NCBI GenBank assembly: GCA_944385065.1
Contig: CALWVX010000028.1
Coordinates: 1 to 12,567, forward strand
Source: an uncultured Oscillospiraceae bacterium
GTDB lineage: Bacteria; Bacillota; Clostridia; Oscillospirales; Oscillospiraceae
DNA: 12,567 nucleotides
Reading direction: 5' to 3'
The position numbers and the translations under genes were made by a program. Positions 1-6,251 of the stretch are shown here, in pieces. The notes beneath the pieces were generated by a model that saw nothing but the letters and a program-made list of their open reading frames with translations, ran no database searches and was not told where the DNA came from. Position 1 is the first letter of the stretch. Each line of letters begins with the position of its first letter.

Positions 1-42
1 GGCGCCCATGACCGGGCGCGGCAGGAAAGAAAGGCGGTCTGA
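1..42 (+). CDS. C-terminal tail of an upstream gene (partial)
   Basis: Frame 1 is open from the window edge to a TGA at 40-42 and would encode the last 13 residues (GAHDRARQERKAV) of a protein that starts outside the window. The stop lies 3 nt before the gerW start and overlaps its ribosome-binding region, which is typical of a tightly packed operon. The tail is charged and carries no recognisable motif. In Clostridia a DUF2953 protein often sits directly upstream of ytfJ, so that is a guess for its identity, but 13 residues cannot show it. One of the other two forward frames is also open here, so the call is weak. Confidence 0.3.
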   Translation, partial: GAHDRARQERKAV

Positions 43-45
43 CGT

Positions 46-462
46 ATGGAACAACAGGAGAAACGGACTCCCCTCAGCCAGCTGATGGCGGAGACCGTCA
101 AGCAGGTGCGGGCTATGGCCGACGCGGATACGATTATCGGCACGCCCATTCAGGCGGAGGGGGTCACCCTGATCCCCGTGTCCCGCATGTCCATCGGAGT
201 GGGCACCGGGGGCACCGAGTTCTCCACCAAGAAGCAGCAGGCGGGGGGAGACAACGCCTTCGGCGGCGGCGGCGCCGCCAGCGCCAAGCTGGAGCCGGTG
301 GCCTTCCTGGTCATCCGGGACGGGAACGTGAAGCTGCTGCCCGTATTCCCCGCCCCCGCCACCACCCTGGACCGGGTCATCGACACGGTTCCCGAGGTGG
401 TGGACAAGGTCACCGATTTTTTGGCCCAGCAGAAGGAAAAATCGGAGTTTGAGGGGGAGTAA
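46..462 (+). CDS. ytfJ: GerW/YtfJ family sporulation protein
   Basis: A 138-residue protein of the GerW (YtfJ) family. In Bacillus subtilis GerW is a spore protein needed for a germination response to lysozyme; its biochemical role is not settled. The family pattern is visible: an N-terminal helix (about residues 8-25), a segment with GTPI and VTLIPVSRMS (about 32-50), a glycine-rich stretch (GVGTGGTEF, then a second Gly/Ala-rich run near 68-80), and the conserved core VAFLVIRDGNVKLLPV near 85-100. The C-terminal helix is acidic. Length fits the family. The ATG start has a Shine-Dalgarno-like AAGGCGG at 31-37 with 8-nt spacing. There is no signal peptide or membrane segment. The carboxypeptidase gene follows 89 nt downstream, and the pairing with a DacF-type enzyme supports a sporulation role. 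Confidence 0.93.
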   Translation: MEQQEKRTPLSQLMAETVKQVRAMADADTIIGTPIQAEGVTLIPVSRMSIGVGTGGTEFSTKKQQAGGDNAFGGGGAASAKLEPVAFLVIRDGNVKLLPVFPAPATTLDRVIDTVPEVVDKVTDFLAQQKEKSEFEGE

Positions 463-487
463 GCCCAATTCTGCAAAAAATTCCCCG

Positions 488-517
488 CCATAGCCGGCCG
501 GCCGGACAGGCATACTA
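488..517 (+). promoter_or_regulatory. Candidate forespore (sigma-F/sigma-G type) promoter for the dacF-like gene
   Basis: CCATA (488-492) and CATACTA (511-517) are separated by exactly 18 nt. The sigma-G consensus known from Bacillus is GHATR-N18-CATNHTA; the -10 matches fully and the -35 matches four of five positions. Read as sigma-F (GYATA-N15-GGNNANAHTR), the same stretch misses one position in each box. Transcription would begin near 524, giving a leader of about 28 nt before the GTG start at 552. B. subtilis dacF is a forespore gene, so the location fits. This is a motif match only, with no experimental support. Confidence 0.45.
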
Positions 518-518
518 G

Positions 519-549
519 AGGTCACGGATCAAATGTGGAGAGGTGACCT
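519..549 (+). repeat. Inverted repeat AGGTCAC/GTGACCT around the dacF-like start region
   Basis: AGGTCAC at 519-525 and GTGACCT at 543-549 are perfect 7-nt inverted copies separated by 17 nt. The Shine-Dalgarno sequence GGAGAGG (537-543) lies in the loop and at the stem edge. It could be an operator just downstream of the putative promoter, or a weak RNA hairpin that holds back the ribosome site. A 7-bp match at this spacing could also be chance. Confidence 0.3.
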
Positions 550-551
550 GT

Positions 552-1655
552 GTGAAGCTGCGCCTGTTGGGGGCGGCGGCCGCCCTGGCCTGCGCCCTGA
601 CCGCCCTGCCCGCCGCCGGGGCGGTGGAGCCCCATGCCGCCGCCGCGGCGCTGATGGACGCGGGGAGCGGCCGGGTCCTCTATGAGGAAAACGCCCATGA
701 GCCCCTTCCCATCGCCAGCATCACCAAGCTGATGACCGCCCTGGTGGCCCTGGAGTCGGGGCGCGCCCTGGACGAGGCGGTGACCATCCTGCCCCAGTGG
801 ACGGGGGCGGAGGGCTCCTCCCTCTACCTGCGGCCGGGGGAGACCCTCACCCTGGAGGACCTGCTCTACGGCCTGCTCCTGCGCTCGGGCAACGACGCCG
901 CCCTGGCGGTGGCGGGGTACTGCGCCGGCTCGGAGGAGGCCTTTGTGGCCCAGATGAACCGGCGGGCCGGGGAGCTGGGGATGAAGGACACCCACTTTAC
1001 AAACCCCAGCGGACTGGACGGGGAGGGCCATGTCTCCAGCGCCTACGACATGGCCCTGCTGGCCCGGGCCTGTCTGGACAACGAGACCCTGCGGGAGATC
1101 GTCTCCACCCGGTCGTCCTCCCGGGCGGGCCGGGTGCTCACCAACCACAACAAGCTGCTGTGGCGGTATGAGGGCTGCATCGGCCTGAAGACAGGCTATA
1201 CCCAAAGGGCGGGCCGCACCCTGGTGTCGGCGGCGGAGCGGGAGGGGCTGACCCTCATCTGCGTCACCCTGAACGACCCGGACGACTGGGCCGACCACGC
1301 CGCCCTTCTGGACTGGGGTTTCGATCAATATCGAGTGGAGCCGGTGGTCCGGGCGGGAGAGCGGGTGGGCTCTGTCCCGCTGGCGGGCAGCCTGCTGCCC
1401 GCCTGTCCCGTGGCGGCGGGGGAGACGCTCACCGCCGCCCTGGCCGACGGAGAAGCGGTCGAAGTGCGGGCCGTCTGGAAGGAATCCCCCTTGACAGCCC
1501 CTGTGGCGAAAGGGGAGCGGGTGGGCGAGCTGGTCTGCACCCTGGAGGGGGCGGAGCTGGCCCGGGTCCCTCTGACGGCGGCGGCCTCGGTTCCGGCGGA
1601 CCGGTGGGAGCCCCGGAACCTGTGGGACCGGCTGTGGGCCGGGCTCACCGGATAA
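552..1655 (+). CDS. dacF: D-alanyl-D-alanine carboxypeptidase (peptidase S11, PBP5/DacF type)
   Basis: A serine-type low-molecular-weight penicillin-binding protein that removes the terminal D-Ala from peptidoglycan stem peptides outside the membrane. All three active-site motifs are present: SITK at residues 56-59 (nucleophile Ser56), SGN at 112-114 and KTG at 213-215. A signal peptide is evident (basic KLR start, hydrophobic Ala/Leu core to about residue 19, AAGA cleavage region near 21-24). A PBP5-type C-terminal beta domain follows from about residue 260. The last 20 residues (around EPRNLWDRLW) could form the usual amphipathic membrane-anchoring helix. I chose GTG at 552: GGAGAGG (537-543) is 8 nt upstream and the signal peptide then starts directly with MKLR. 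The in-frame GTG at 543 overlaps that ribosome site. The 367-residue length fits DacF/DacB. Position beside gerW and a forespore-like promoter favour DacF, but paralogues are common, so the symbol is less sure than the function. Confidence 0.93.
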   Translation: MKLRLLGAAAALACALTALPAAGAVEPHAAAAALMDAGSGRVLYEENAHEPLPIASITKLMTALVALESGRALDEAVTILPQWTGAEGSSLYLRPGETLTLEDLLYGLLLRSGNDAALAVAGYCAGSEEAFVAQMNRRAGELGMKDTHFTNPSGLDGEGHVSSAYDMALLARACLDNETLREIVSTRSSSRAGRVLTNHNKLLWRYEGCIGLKTGYTQRAGRTLVSAAEREGLTLICVTLNDPDDWADHAALLDWGFDQYRVEPVVRAGERVGSVPLAGSLLPACPVAAGETLTAALADGEAVEVRAVWKESPLTAPVAKGERVGELVCTLEGAELARVPLTAAASVPADRWEPRNLWDRLWAGLTG

Positions 1656-1703
1656 CAGGCGAACCGGCGTTCCCGTCCCGCGGGGGACTCCAAACAAATA
1701 GTC

Positions 1704-1787
1704 CCAATTCTTTTGTGTGTTCCCGCCCCCGCAGGGGGCGGGAACACCATGGAAAATTGTGAACCTAGGAACACAAAAGGGAATTGG
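1704..1787. repeat. Nested inverted-repeat element between dacF-like and rluB genes
   Basis: The outer arms are CCAATTC plus TTTTGTG (1704-1717) and CACAAAA plus GAATTGG (1772-1787, with a GG bulge), continued inward by TTCC/GGAA. Inside lies a perfect 12-bp hairpin, GTTCCCGCCCCC (1719-1730) and GGGGGCGGGAAC (1734-1745), with a 3-nt loop. No U-run follows on either strand, so it is not a standard intrinsic terminator, although the GC hairpin may slow polymerase leaving dacF. A degenerate relative of the inner hairpin (GTTCCCGTCCCGCGGGGGAC) is just upstream at 1669-1688. The look is that of a small palindromic intergenic repeat or MITE remnant, with no coding content. Confidence 0.5.
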
Positions 1788-1810
1788 TAGAACAAATATA
1801 GAGGAAAGGG

Positions 1811-2542
1811 GTGGATGCCGTGGAGGAGCGGCTGCAAAAACTGATCTCGGCCTGCGGCCTGGCCTCCCGGCGGACGGCGGAGGAGTGGATCACCGCCGGC
1901 CGGGTGACGGTGAACGGCGTCCAGGCTGCTCTGGGGGGCAGGGCCGACCTGAGCCGGGACCGGGTGGAGGTGGACGGCGTCCCCCTGCGGATGGGGGAGG
2001 GACACACCTACCTGATGCTCCACAAGCCCCGAGGCTATGTGACCACCCTGTCCGACGAGAAGGGGCGCAGAACGGTGGGCGATCTGGTGTCCGGCTGCGG
2101 GGCCCGGGTGTGGCCGGTGGGCCGGCTGGACCTGGACTCCGAGGGGCTGCTGATCCTCACCGACGACGGGGCGCTGACCCACCGGCTGCTCCACCCCAGT
2201 CACCAGGTGGAGAAGGAGTATCTGGTGTGGGTGACAGGGAACGTGGAGAAGGCCCTGCCCATCCTGTCCTCCCCCATGGAGCTGGACGGGGAGCCCCTGG
2301 CCCCCGCCCGAGTACGCCGGGGGCGGACCACCGGCGGGGTGAGCCAGCTGTCCGTCACCATCCACCAGGGGAAAAACCGGCAGGTGCGCCGGATGTGCGC
2401 CCAGGCGGGGCTCACCGTCCTGCGGCTGAAGCGGGTCCGGGAGGGAGGACTCTCCCTGGACCGGACCCTGCGGCCCGGCCAGTGGCGCCCCCTGACCGGG
2501 GAGGAGCTGGCGGCCCTGGAGGGCCGGGAAGAAGCGCGATGA
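1811..2542 (+). CDS. rluB: RsuA/RluB-family rRNA pseudouridine synthase
   Basis: Converts a specific uridine of ribosomal RNA to pseudouridine. An N-terminal S4 RNA-binding domain covers about residues 5-60 (ERLQKLISACGLASRR and AGRVTVNG). The catalytic domain follows, with the family motif GRLDLDSEGLLILTDDG at 104-120; Asp107 is the expected catalytic residue. The conserved C-terminal motif GKNRQVRRM is at 187-195. The 243-residue length is typical. GTG at 1811 has GAGG (1801-1804) 6 nt upstream; an in-frame GTG at 1820 would begin VEERLQK, closer to many family members, and cannot be excluded. The RsuA (16S) and RluB (23S) branches share these motifs; the length, the S4 domain and the usual clostridial occurrence favour RluB, without proof. 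It is followed by an inverted repeat and so probably ends its transcription unit. Confidence 0.92.
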   Translation: MDAVEERLQKLISACGLASRRTAEEWITAGRVTVNGVQAALGGRADLSRDRVEVDGVPLRMGEGHTYLMLHKPRGYVTTLSDEKGRRTVGDLVSGCGARVWPVGRLDLDSEGLLILTDDGALTHRLLHPSHQVEKEYLVWVTGNVEKALPILSSPMELDGEPLAPARVRRGRTTGGVSQLSVTIHQGKNRQVRRMCAQAGLTVLRLKRVREGGLSLDRTLRPGQWRPLTGEELAALEGREEAR

Positions 2543-2546
2543 CTGA

Positions 2547-2600
2547 GCAAGAGATTTTTGCAGGAGAAAATGAAATTCCTGCAAAAATCTCTTGCGTTTT
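2547..2600 (+). terminator. Perfect 19-bp inverted repeat, probable intrinsic terminator of rluB
   Basis: GCAAGAGATTTTTGCAGGA (2547-2565) and its exact reverse complement (2577-2595) form a 19-bp stem with an 11-nt AT-rich loop, starting 4 nt after the rluB stop. Only four T residues follow (2597-2600), so termination may be incomplete. The right arm overlaps the -35 box of the next promoter (2592-2597), so the same repeat could instead, or also, act as an operator. Confidence 0.55.
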
Positions 2601-2620
2601 GTGGGGAAAGCGGGTATGAT
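2592..2620 (+). promoter_or_regulatory. Sigma-A promoter of the murR-like operon
   Basis: TTGCGT (2592-2597) and TATGAT (2615-2620) are separated by 17 nt; the -10 matches TATAAT in five of six positions and the -35 keeps the TTG core. Transcription would start near 2627, leaving a GC-rich leader of about 113 nt before the ATG at 2740. That leader can fold locally (GGCGGA at 2660-2665 with TCCGCC at 2691-2696; GACTG at 2699-2703 with CAGTC at 2718-2722). It matches no riboswitch I recognise. Confidence 0.6.
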
Positions 2621-2739
2621 AAAGGCAGTCTGAAGGGCCCCTTCGCTCCGATTTGGCGGGGCGGACCCGGTCCGGGCGGGCAGGGGAAGATCCGCCGGGA
2701 CTGGAGGGGCTGAATCTCAGTCACGGGAGTTGAGAGGGA

Positions 2740-3603
2740 ATGAACCGCGATATTCTGGCCGTGATCCAGGAGAATCTCCACACATTTTCCAAGGGACAGA
2801 AGAAGATCGCAAACTTTATCCTGGAATCCTACGACAAGGCCGCCTTCATGACGGCCAGCCGTCTGGGCAAAAAGGTTGGAGTCAGTGAATCCACCGTGGT
2901 GCGCTTTGCCGCGGAGCTGGGCTATGACGGGTATCCGGATATGCAGAAGTCCCTGCAGAAAATGATCCGCAACCGGCTCACCTCGGTGCAGCGCATTGAG
3001 GTGACCAATGACCGGCTGGGGGATCAGGATCTGGTGTCCATGGTGCTCCAGTCCGACATTGAGAAGATCCGCCAGACGCTGGAGGAGCTGGACCGGGACG
3101 CCTTTGACCGGGCGGTGGACGCCATCGTGGCCGCCAGGAAGATCTACATCATCGGGGTGCGGTCCTCCGCCGCCCTGGCCAGCTTCCTGTATTTCTACTG
3201 CAATCTGATCTTCGAGAACGTGGCCCTGGTGTCGGCCAACACCTCCAGCGAGATCTTCGAGAGCCTGCTGCGGGTGGGTCCCGGCGACGTGGTGATCGGC
3301 GTCAGCTTCCCCCGCTACTCCAGCCGCACCGTCCAGGCCATGAGCTTTGCCCGGGACCGGGGGGCGGACACGGTGGCCATTACCGACAGCGAGGCCTCCC
3401 CCCTGGCCCCCATCTGCCGCCACACCCTCCGGGCCCGCAGCGACATGGCCTCCTTTGTGGACTCCCTGGTGGCCCCCCTGTCCCTGGTCAACGCCCTGCT
3501 GGTGGCGGTGAGCCAGCGGAAAAATGACGAGCTGGCCCGCACCTTCCAGAACCTGGAGGACATCTGGGACGAGTACGGGGTCTATGAGAAGGTACAGGAA
3601 TGA
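2740..3603 (+). CDS. MurR/RpiR family transcriptional regulator
   Basis: A 287-residue regulator of the RpiR type. The N-terminal HTH_6 domain covers about residues 1-77, with the helix-turn-helix near TASRLGKKVGVSESTVVRFA (38-57) followed by the family-typical GYDGYPDMQ. A SIS (sugar isomerase) domain covers about 120-260, seen in IYIIGVRSSAALAS, GDVVIGVSFPRYS and DTVAITDSEASPLA. SIS domains in this family usually sense a phosphosugar. Start ATG 2740 has GGAG at 2726-2729 and GAGAGGG at 2732-2738. The TGA stop overlaps the start of the flavoprotein gene (ATGA), so the two are translationally coupled. No sugar-catabolic genes are nearby, so its ligand and targets cannot be guessed from context; autoregulation through the inverted repeat over its promoter is possible. 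Confidence 0.93.
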   Translation: MNRDILAVIQENLHTFSKGQKKIANFILESYDKAAFMTASRLGKKVGVSESTVVRFAAELGYDGYPDMQKSLQKMIRNRLTSVQRIEVTNDRLGDQDLVSMVLQSDIEKIRQTLEELDRDAFDRAVDAIVAARKIYIIGVRSSAALASFLYFYCNLIFENVALVSANTSSEIFESLLRVGPGDVVIGVSFPRYSSRTVQAMSFARDRGADTVAITDSEASPLAPICRHTLRARSDMASFVDSLVAPLSLVNALLVAVSQRKNDELARTFQNLEDIWDEYGVYEKVQE

Positions 3604-4883
3604 CCCGGACCCGCTATGATCTGATCGTGGTGGGGGGCGGGGCGGCCGGTATGATGGCCGCCATCACCGCCGCCCGGCTGGGGACCGACGTGTGCCTGGT
3701 GGAGCGTAACCCCAAGGTGGGCCGCAAGCTGTACATCACCGGCAAGGGGCGGTGCAACGTGACCAACCACTGCTCCCCCCAGGAAGTGCTGTCCGCCGTG
3801 CCGCGGAATGGGAAATTCCTTTACAGCGCGCTGGAGCGGACCCCACCCGCCTGGGTGGAGGAGTTCTTCACCGGCCTGGGCGTCCCGCTGAAAGTGGAGC
3901 GTGGCAATCGGGTGTTTCCCGTCTCCGACCGGGCCGCCGATGTCATCGACGCCCTGTTCCGGGAGCTTCAGCGGCTGAAGGTGCCCGTTCTCCAGGAACG
4001 GGTATCCGCTCTGAACTGCCGGGACGGTGCGGTCTGCGGGGTGGAGATGGGCGTGGAGAAGGCACGGACCGGCCTGGCCTGTAAGGCGGTTATCCTTGCC
4101 ACGGGAGGGGTGTCTTATCCCGCCACCGGCTCCACCGGAGACGGCCTGGAGATGGCCCGGGCGCTGGGCCACACCATTGTGGAGCCCCGGCCCTCCCTGG
4201 TGCCCCTGGAGTCCCCGGAGGACGTCTGTCCCCGGATGCAGGGGCTGGCCCTGAAAAACGTGCTGCTGACGGTGAAAAACCAGAAGGGGAAGGTTGTCTT
4301 TAGGGAACAGGGGGAGCTGCTGTTTACCCACTTCGGCCTGTCGGGCCCTCTGGTCCTCTCCGCCAGCGCCCACATGCGGAAGTTTGAAGCGGACCGCTAT
4401 CGCTGCCACATCGACCTGAAGCCCGCTCTGGACGAGGCGACGCTGGACGCCCGGCTGGTCCGGGAGCTGACGCAGGGGGCAAACCGGGATATGGACAATC
4501 TGATGGGGGCGCTGCTGCCCCGGCTGATGATCCCGGTGGCGCTGGAGCGGGCCGGCATCCCCGGGGATCGGAAGGCCCACGACCTGACCCGAGGGGAGCG
4601 CCGGCGGCTGCTGGAAGTCCTGAAGGACTTTCCTGTGGACGTATCCGGCCCACGGCCCGTGGCCGAGGCCATCGTGACGGCCGGCGGCGTGAAAGTGGGG
4701 GAGGTGGACCCCAGAACCATGGCCTCCAAAAAGGTAAAGGGGCTGTTTTTTGCCGGAGAGCTGCTGGATGTGGACGCCTACACCGGCGGCTTCAACCTCC
4801 AGATCGCCTGGGCCACCGGCCGGGCGGCGGGAGAGGGAGGGGCCGCGTTTCTGAGAGACGGCGCGGACGGGCGGCCCTCCTGA
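3600..4883 (+). CDS. BaiN/HI0933-family NAD(P)/FAD-dependent oxidoreductase
   Basis: A 427-residue flavoprotein of the HI0933/YhiN (BaiN-like) family. The FAD-binding Rossmann motif VGGGAAGMMAA sits near residues 11-21, followed by the family signature GRKLYITGKGRCNVTNH near 40-57. Further conserved blocks are LATGGVSYPATGSTGDG near 165-181 and a C-terminal GLFFAGELLDVDAYTGGFNL near 381-400, which closes the FAD site. Most members have no proven substrate. BaiN of Clostridium scindens is reported to act on bile-acid intermediates, but this family is widespread in bacteria that do not transform bile acids, so I would not call it a bile-acid enzyme. The gene starts at an ATGA overlap with the regulator upstream and lies 61 nt before cmk, so it belongs to the same operon. 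Length is normal and it looks intact. Confidence 0.9.
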   Translation: MTRTRYDLIVVGGGAAGMMAAITAARLGTDVCLVERNPKVGRKLYITGKGRCNVTNHCSPQEVLSAVPRNGKFLYSALERTPPAWVEEFFTGLGVPLKVERGNRVFPVSDRAADVIDALFRELQRLKVPVLQERVSALNCRDGAVCGVEMGVEKARTGLACKAVILATGGVSYPATGSTGDGLEMARALGHTIVEPRPSLVPLESPEDVCPRMQGLALKNVLLTVKNQKGKVVFREQGELLFTHFGLSGPLVLSASAHMRKFEADRYRCHIDLKPALDEATLDARLVRELTQGANRDMDNLMGALLPRLMIPVALERAGIPGDRKAHDLTRGERRRLLEVLKDFPVDVSGPRPVAEAIVTAGGVKVGEVDPRTMASKKVKGLFFAGELLDVDAYTGGFNLQIAWATGRAAGEGGAAFLRDGADGRPS

Positions 4884-4944
4884 TGATTTGAGCTTCTGCC
4901 GAAGCGGAACCCCGCGGACGCAGAGGGAACGGAGCGAACAGAGC

Positions 4945-5622
4945 ATGAAGCATGTCAGCATTGCCATCGACGGCCCCGCCGGGGCCGGGAAGAGTACCCT
5001 GGCCCGGGCCCTGGCCCGCCAGCTGGGGTATTTATATGTGGATACGGGGGCCATTTACCGCACTGTGGCCCTGCGCGCCCTCCGGGCGGGGGCCGACCCG
5101 GAGGACCCGGCCCAGGTAGTCCCGCTGCTGGAGGGGCTTGACCTGGCCATGGACTATGGCCCCGACGGGGAGCAGCGCATGTTTTTGGAGGGAGAGGACG
5201 TGTCCCAGGCCATCCGGGAGCACCGGATTTCCGGCCTGGCCTCCAAGGTGTCCGCCATCCCCCAGGTGCGGGACTTTCTGCTGGACTTTCAGCGCCGGCA
5301 GGCCCGGGAGCACGATGTGGTCATGGACGGGCGGGACATCGGGACGGTGGTGCTGCCCCAGGCGGATGTGAAAATCTTTCTGACCGCGGCCCCCGAGGCC
5401 CGTGCCCGGCGCCGTCTGCTGGAACTGCGGCAGCGGGGGCAGGAGGCCGATCTGGACACTGTTCTGCGGGACATTGTCCAGCGGGACTATGACGACGAGC
5501 ACCGGCCAGTGGCCCCCCTGCGCCAGGCGGAGGGAGCGGTGCGGCTGGACACCACCCAGCTGAATCTGGAGCAGAGCCTTCAGAGCCTGTCATCTCTGGT
5601 AAAGGAGCGTTTGCAGCAGTGA
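4945..5622 (+). CDS. cmk: Cytidylate (CMP/dCMP) kinase
   Basis: Phosphorylates CMP and dCMP with ATP in the cytoplasm, feeding nucleotide, phospholipid and DNA synthesis. With the ATG at 4945 the protein has 225 residues, the usual size. The P-loop GPAGAGKST is at 10-18, the YVDTGAIYR motif at 31-39 and DGRDIGT at 128-134; the lid-side block RDYDDEHRPVAPL is near the C-terminus. The reading frame extends upstream to a TTG at 4888, but that adds residues with no family match; ATG 4945 places the P-loop where expected and has GGAG at 4931-4934, 10 nt upstream. The last codons overlap the plsC start (GTGA). The cmk-plsC-ispH/S1 order is common in Clostridia. Confidence 0.95.
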   Translation: MKHVSIAIDGPAGAGKSTLARALARQLGYLYVDTGAIYRTVALRALRAGADPEDPAQVVPLLEGLDLAMDYGPDGEQRMFLEGEDVSQAIREHRISGLASKVSAIPQVRDFLLDFQRRQAREHDVVMDGRDIGTVVLPQADVKIFLTAAPEARARRRLLELRQRGQEADLDTVLRDIVQRDYDDEHRPVAPLRQAEGAVRLDTTQLNLEQSLQSLSSLVKERLQQ

Positions 5623-6251
5623 ATCAAGCAGAAGAAATCGAGCATACCAGAGCCGGACTGAACCGGATGTACCACTTTCTGTACGCCGTGATCTGGCCCT
5701 TTTTCAACCTGATCCGACCCCTTCGGGTCATAGGCCGGGAGCATATTCCGGAGGGGCCGGCGGTGATCTGCCCCAATCACACCACGGCCGGCGATCCCTT
5801 TTATGTAGTGTTTGCCTTTGGGCGGCACTATCCGCTGCGGGCCATGGCCAAGGTGCAGATTATGCGGGTGCCGGTGATCGGCTGGCTGCTGTCCAAGGCG
5901 GGCGTGTTCGGCGTGGACCGGGGGGCCGCCGATATGCAGGCGGTCAAGACCGCCCTGAAGTTTCTGAAGTGGGGCGACAAGCTGCTGATGTTCCCCGAGG
6001 GGACCCGGGTCCATGAGGGGGAGCATGTGGAGGCCAAGACCGGGGCCGCGCTGTTTGCCACCCGGACAGGGGCGCCGCTGCTCCCGGTGTATATCCAGAG
6101 CAAGAAGAAGCTGTTCCGCCGCAACACGGTGGTGATCGGGGAGCCCTATCAGCCCTCGTATGAGGGGCGCAAGCCCACCGCGGAGGAGCTGCAGACCATT
6201 GCCCACGACCTGATGGAGCGGGTCCATCGGCTGGGGGAGGGCGTGGAATGA
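5619..6251 (+). CDS. plsC: 1-acyl-sn-glycerol-3-phosphate acyltransferase (PlsC family)
   Basis: Transfers an acyl chain to lysophosphatidic acid to make phosphatidic acid at the inner face of the membrane. The HX4D catalytic motif is NHTTAGD (residues 53-59, His54 and Asp59), the glycerol-phosphate block GVDRG is at 98-102 and FPEGTR at 125-130. A hydrophobic segment near residues 20-32 probably attaches it to the membrane. At 210 residues it is of normal length. The GTG start overlaps the cmk stop by 4 nt and has AAAGGAG at 5601-5607, 11 nt upstream. Its own stop overlaps the ispH start (ATGA). Acyl-donor preference cannot be read from the sequence. Confidence 0.93.
   Translation: MNQAEEIEHTRAGLNRMYHFLYAVIWPFFNLIRPLRVIGREHIPEGPAVICPNHTTAGDPFYVVFAFGRHYPLRAMAKVQIMRVPVIGWLLSKAGVFGVDRGAADMQAVKTALKFLKWGDKLLMFPEGTRVHEGEHVEAKTGAALFATRTGAPLLPVYIQSKKKLFRRNTVVIGEPYQPSYEGRKPTAEELQTIAHDLMERVHRLGEGVE

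Noticed and set aside
522..2584. Long minus-strand open frames (522-1697 and 1325-2584) opposite the dacF-like and rluB genes
   Set aside because: They are Pro/Gly/Arg/His-rich, lack domain motifs and ribosome sites, and lie exactly opposite genes with complete catalytic motifs; long antisense frames are expected at this GC content.
1717..2619. A 300-codon plus-strand frame overlapping rluB in another frame
   Set aside because: The overlapping frame has the S4 domain and catalytic GRLD motif; this one is low-complexity Gly/Pro/Arg with no family resemblance.
4892..4905. Short hairpin GCTTC/GAAGC between the flavoprotein gene and cmk
   Set aside because: Only a 5-bp stem with no T-run; not enough for a terminator, and the operon appears continuous.
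4888..4944. Upstream extension of cmk to TTG 4888
   Set aside because: The extra 19 residues resemble nothing in the family, while ATG 4945 gives the normal N-terminus directly before the P-loop.
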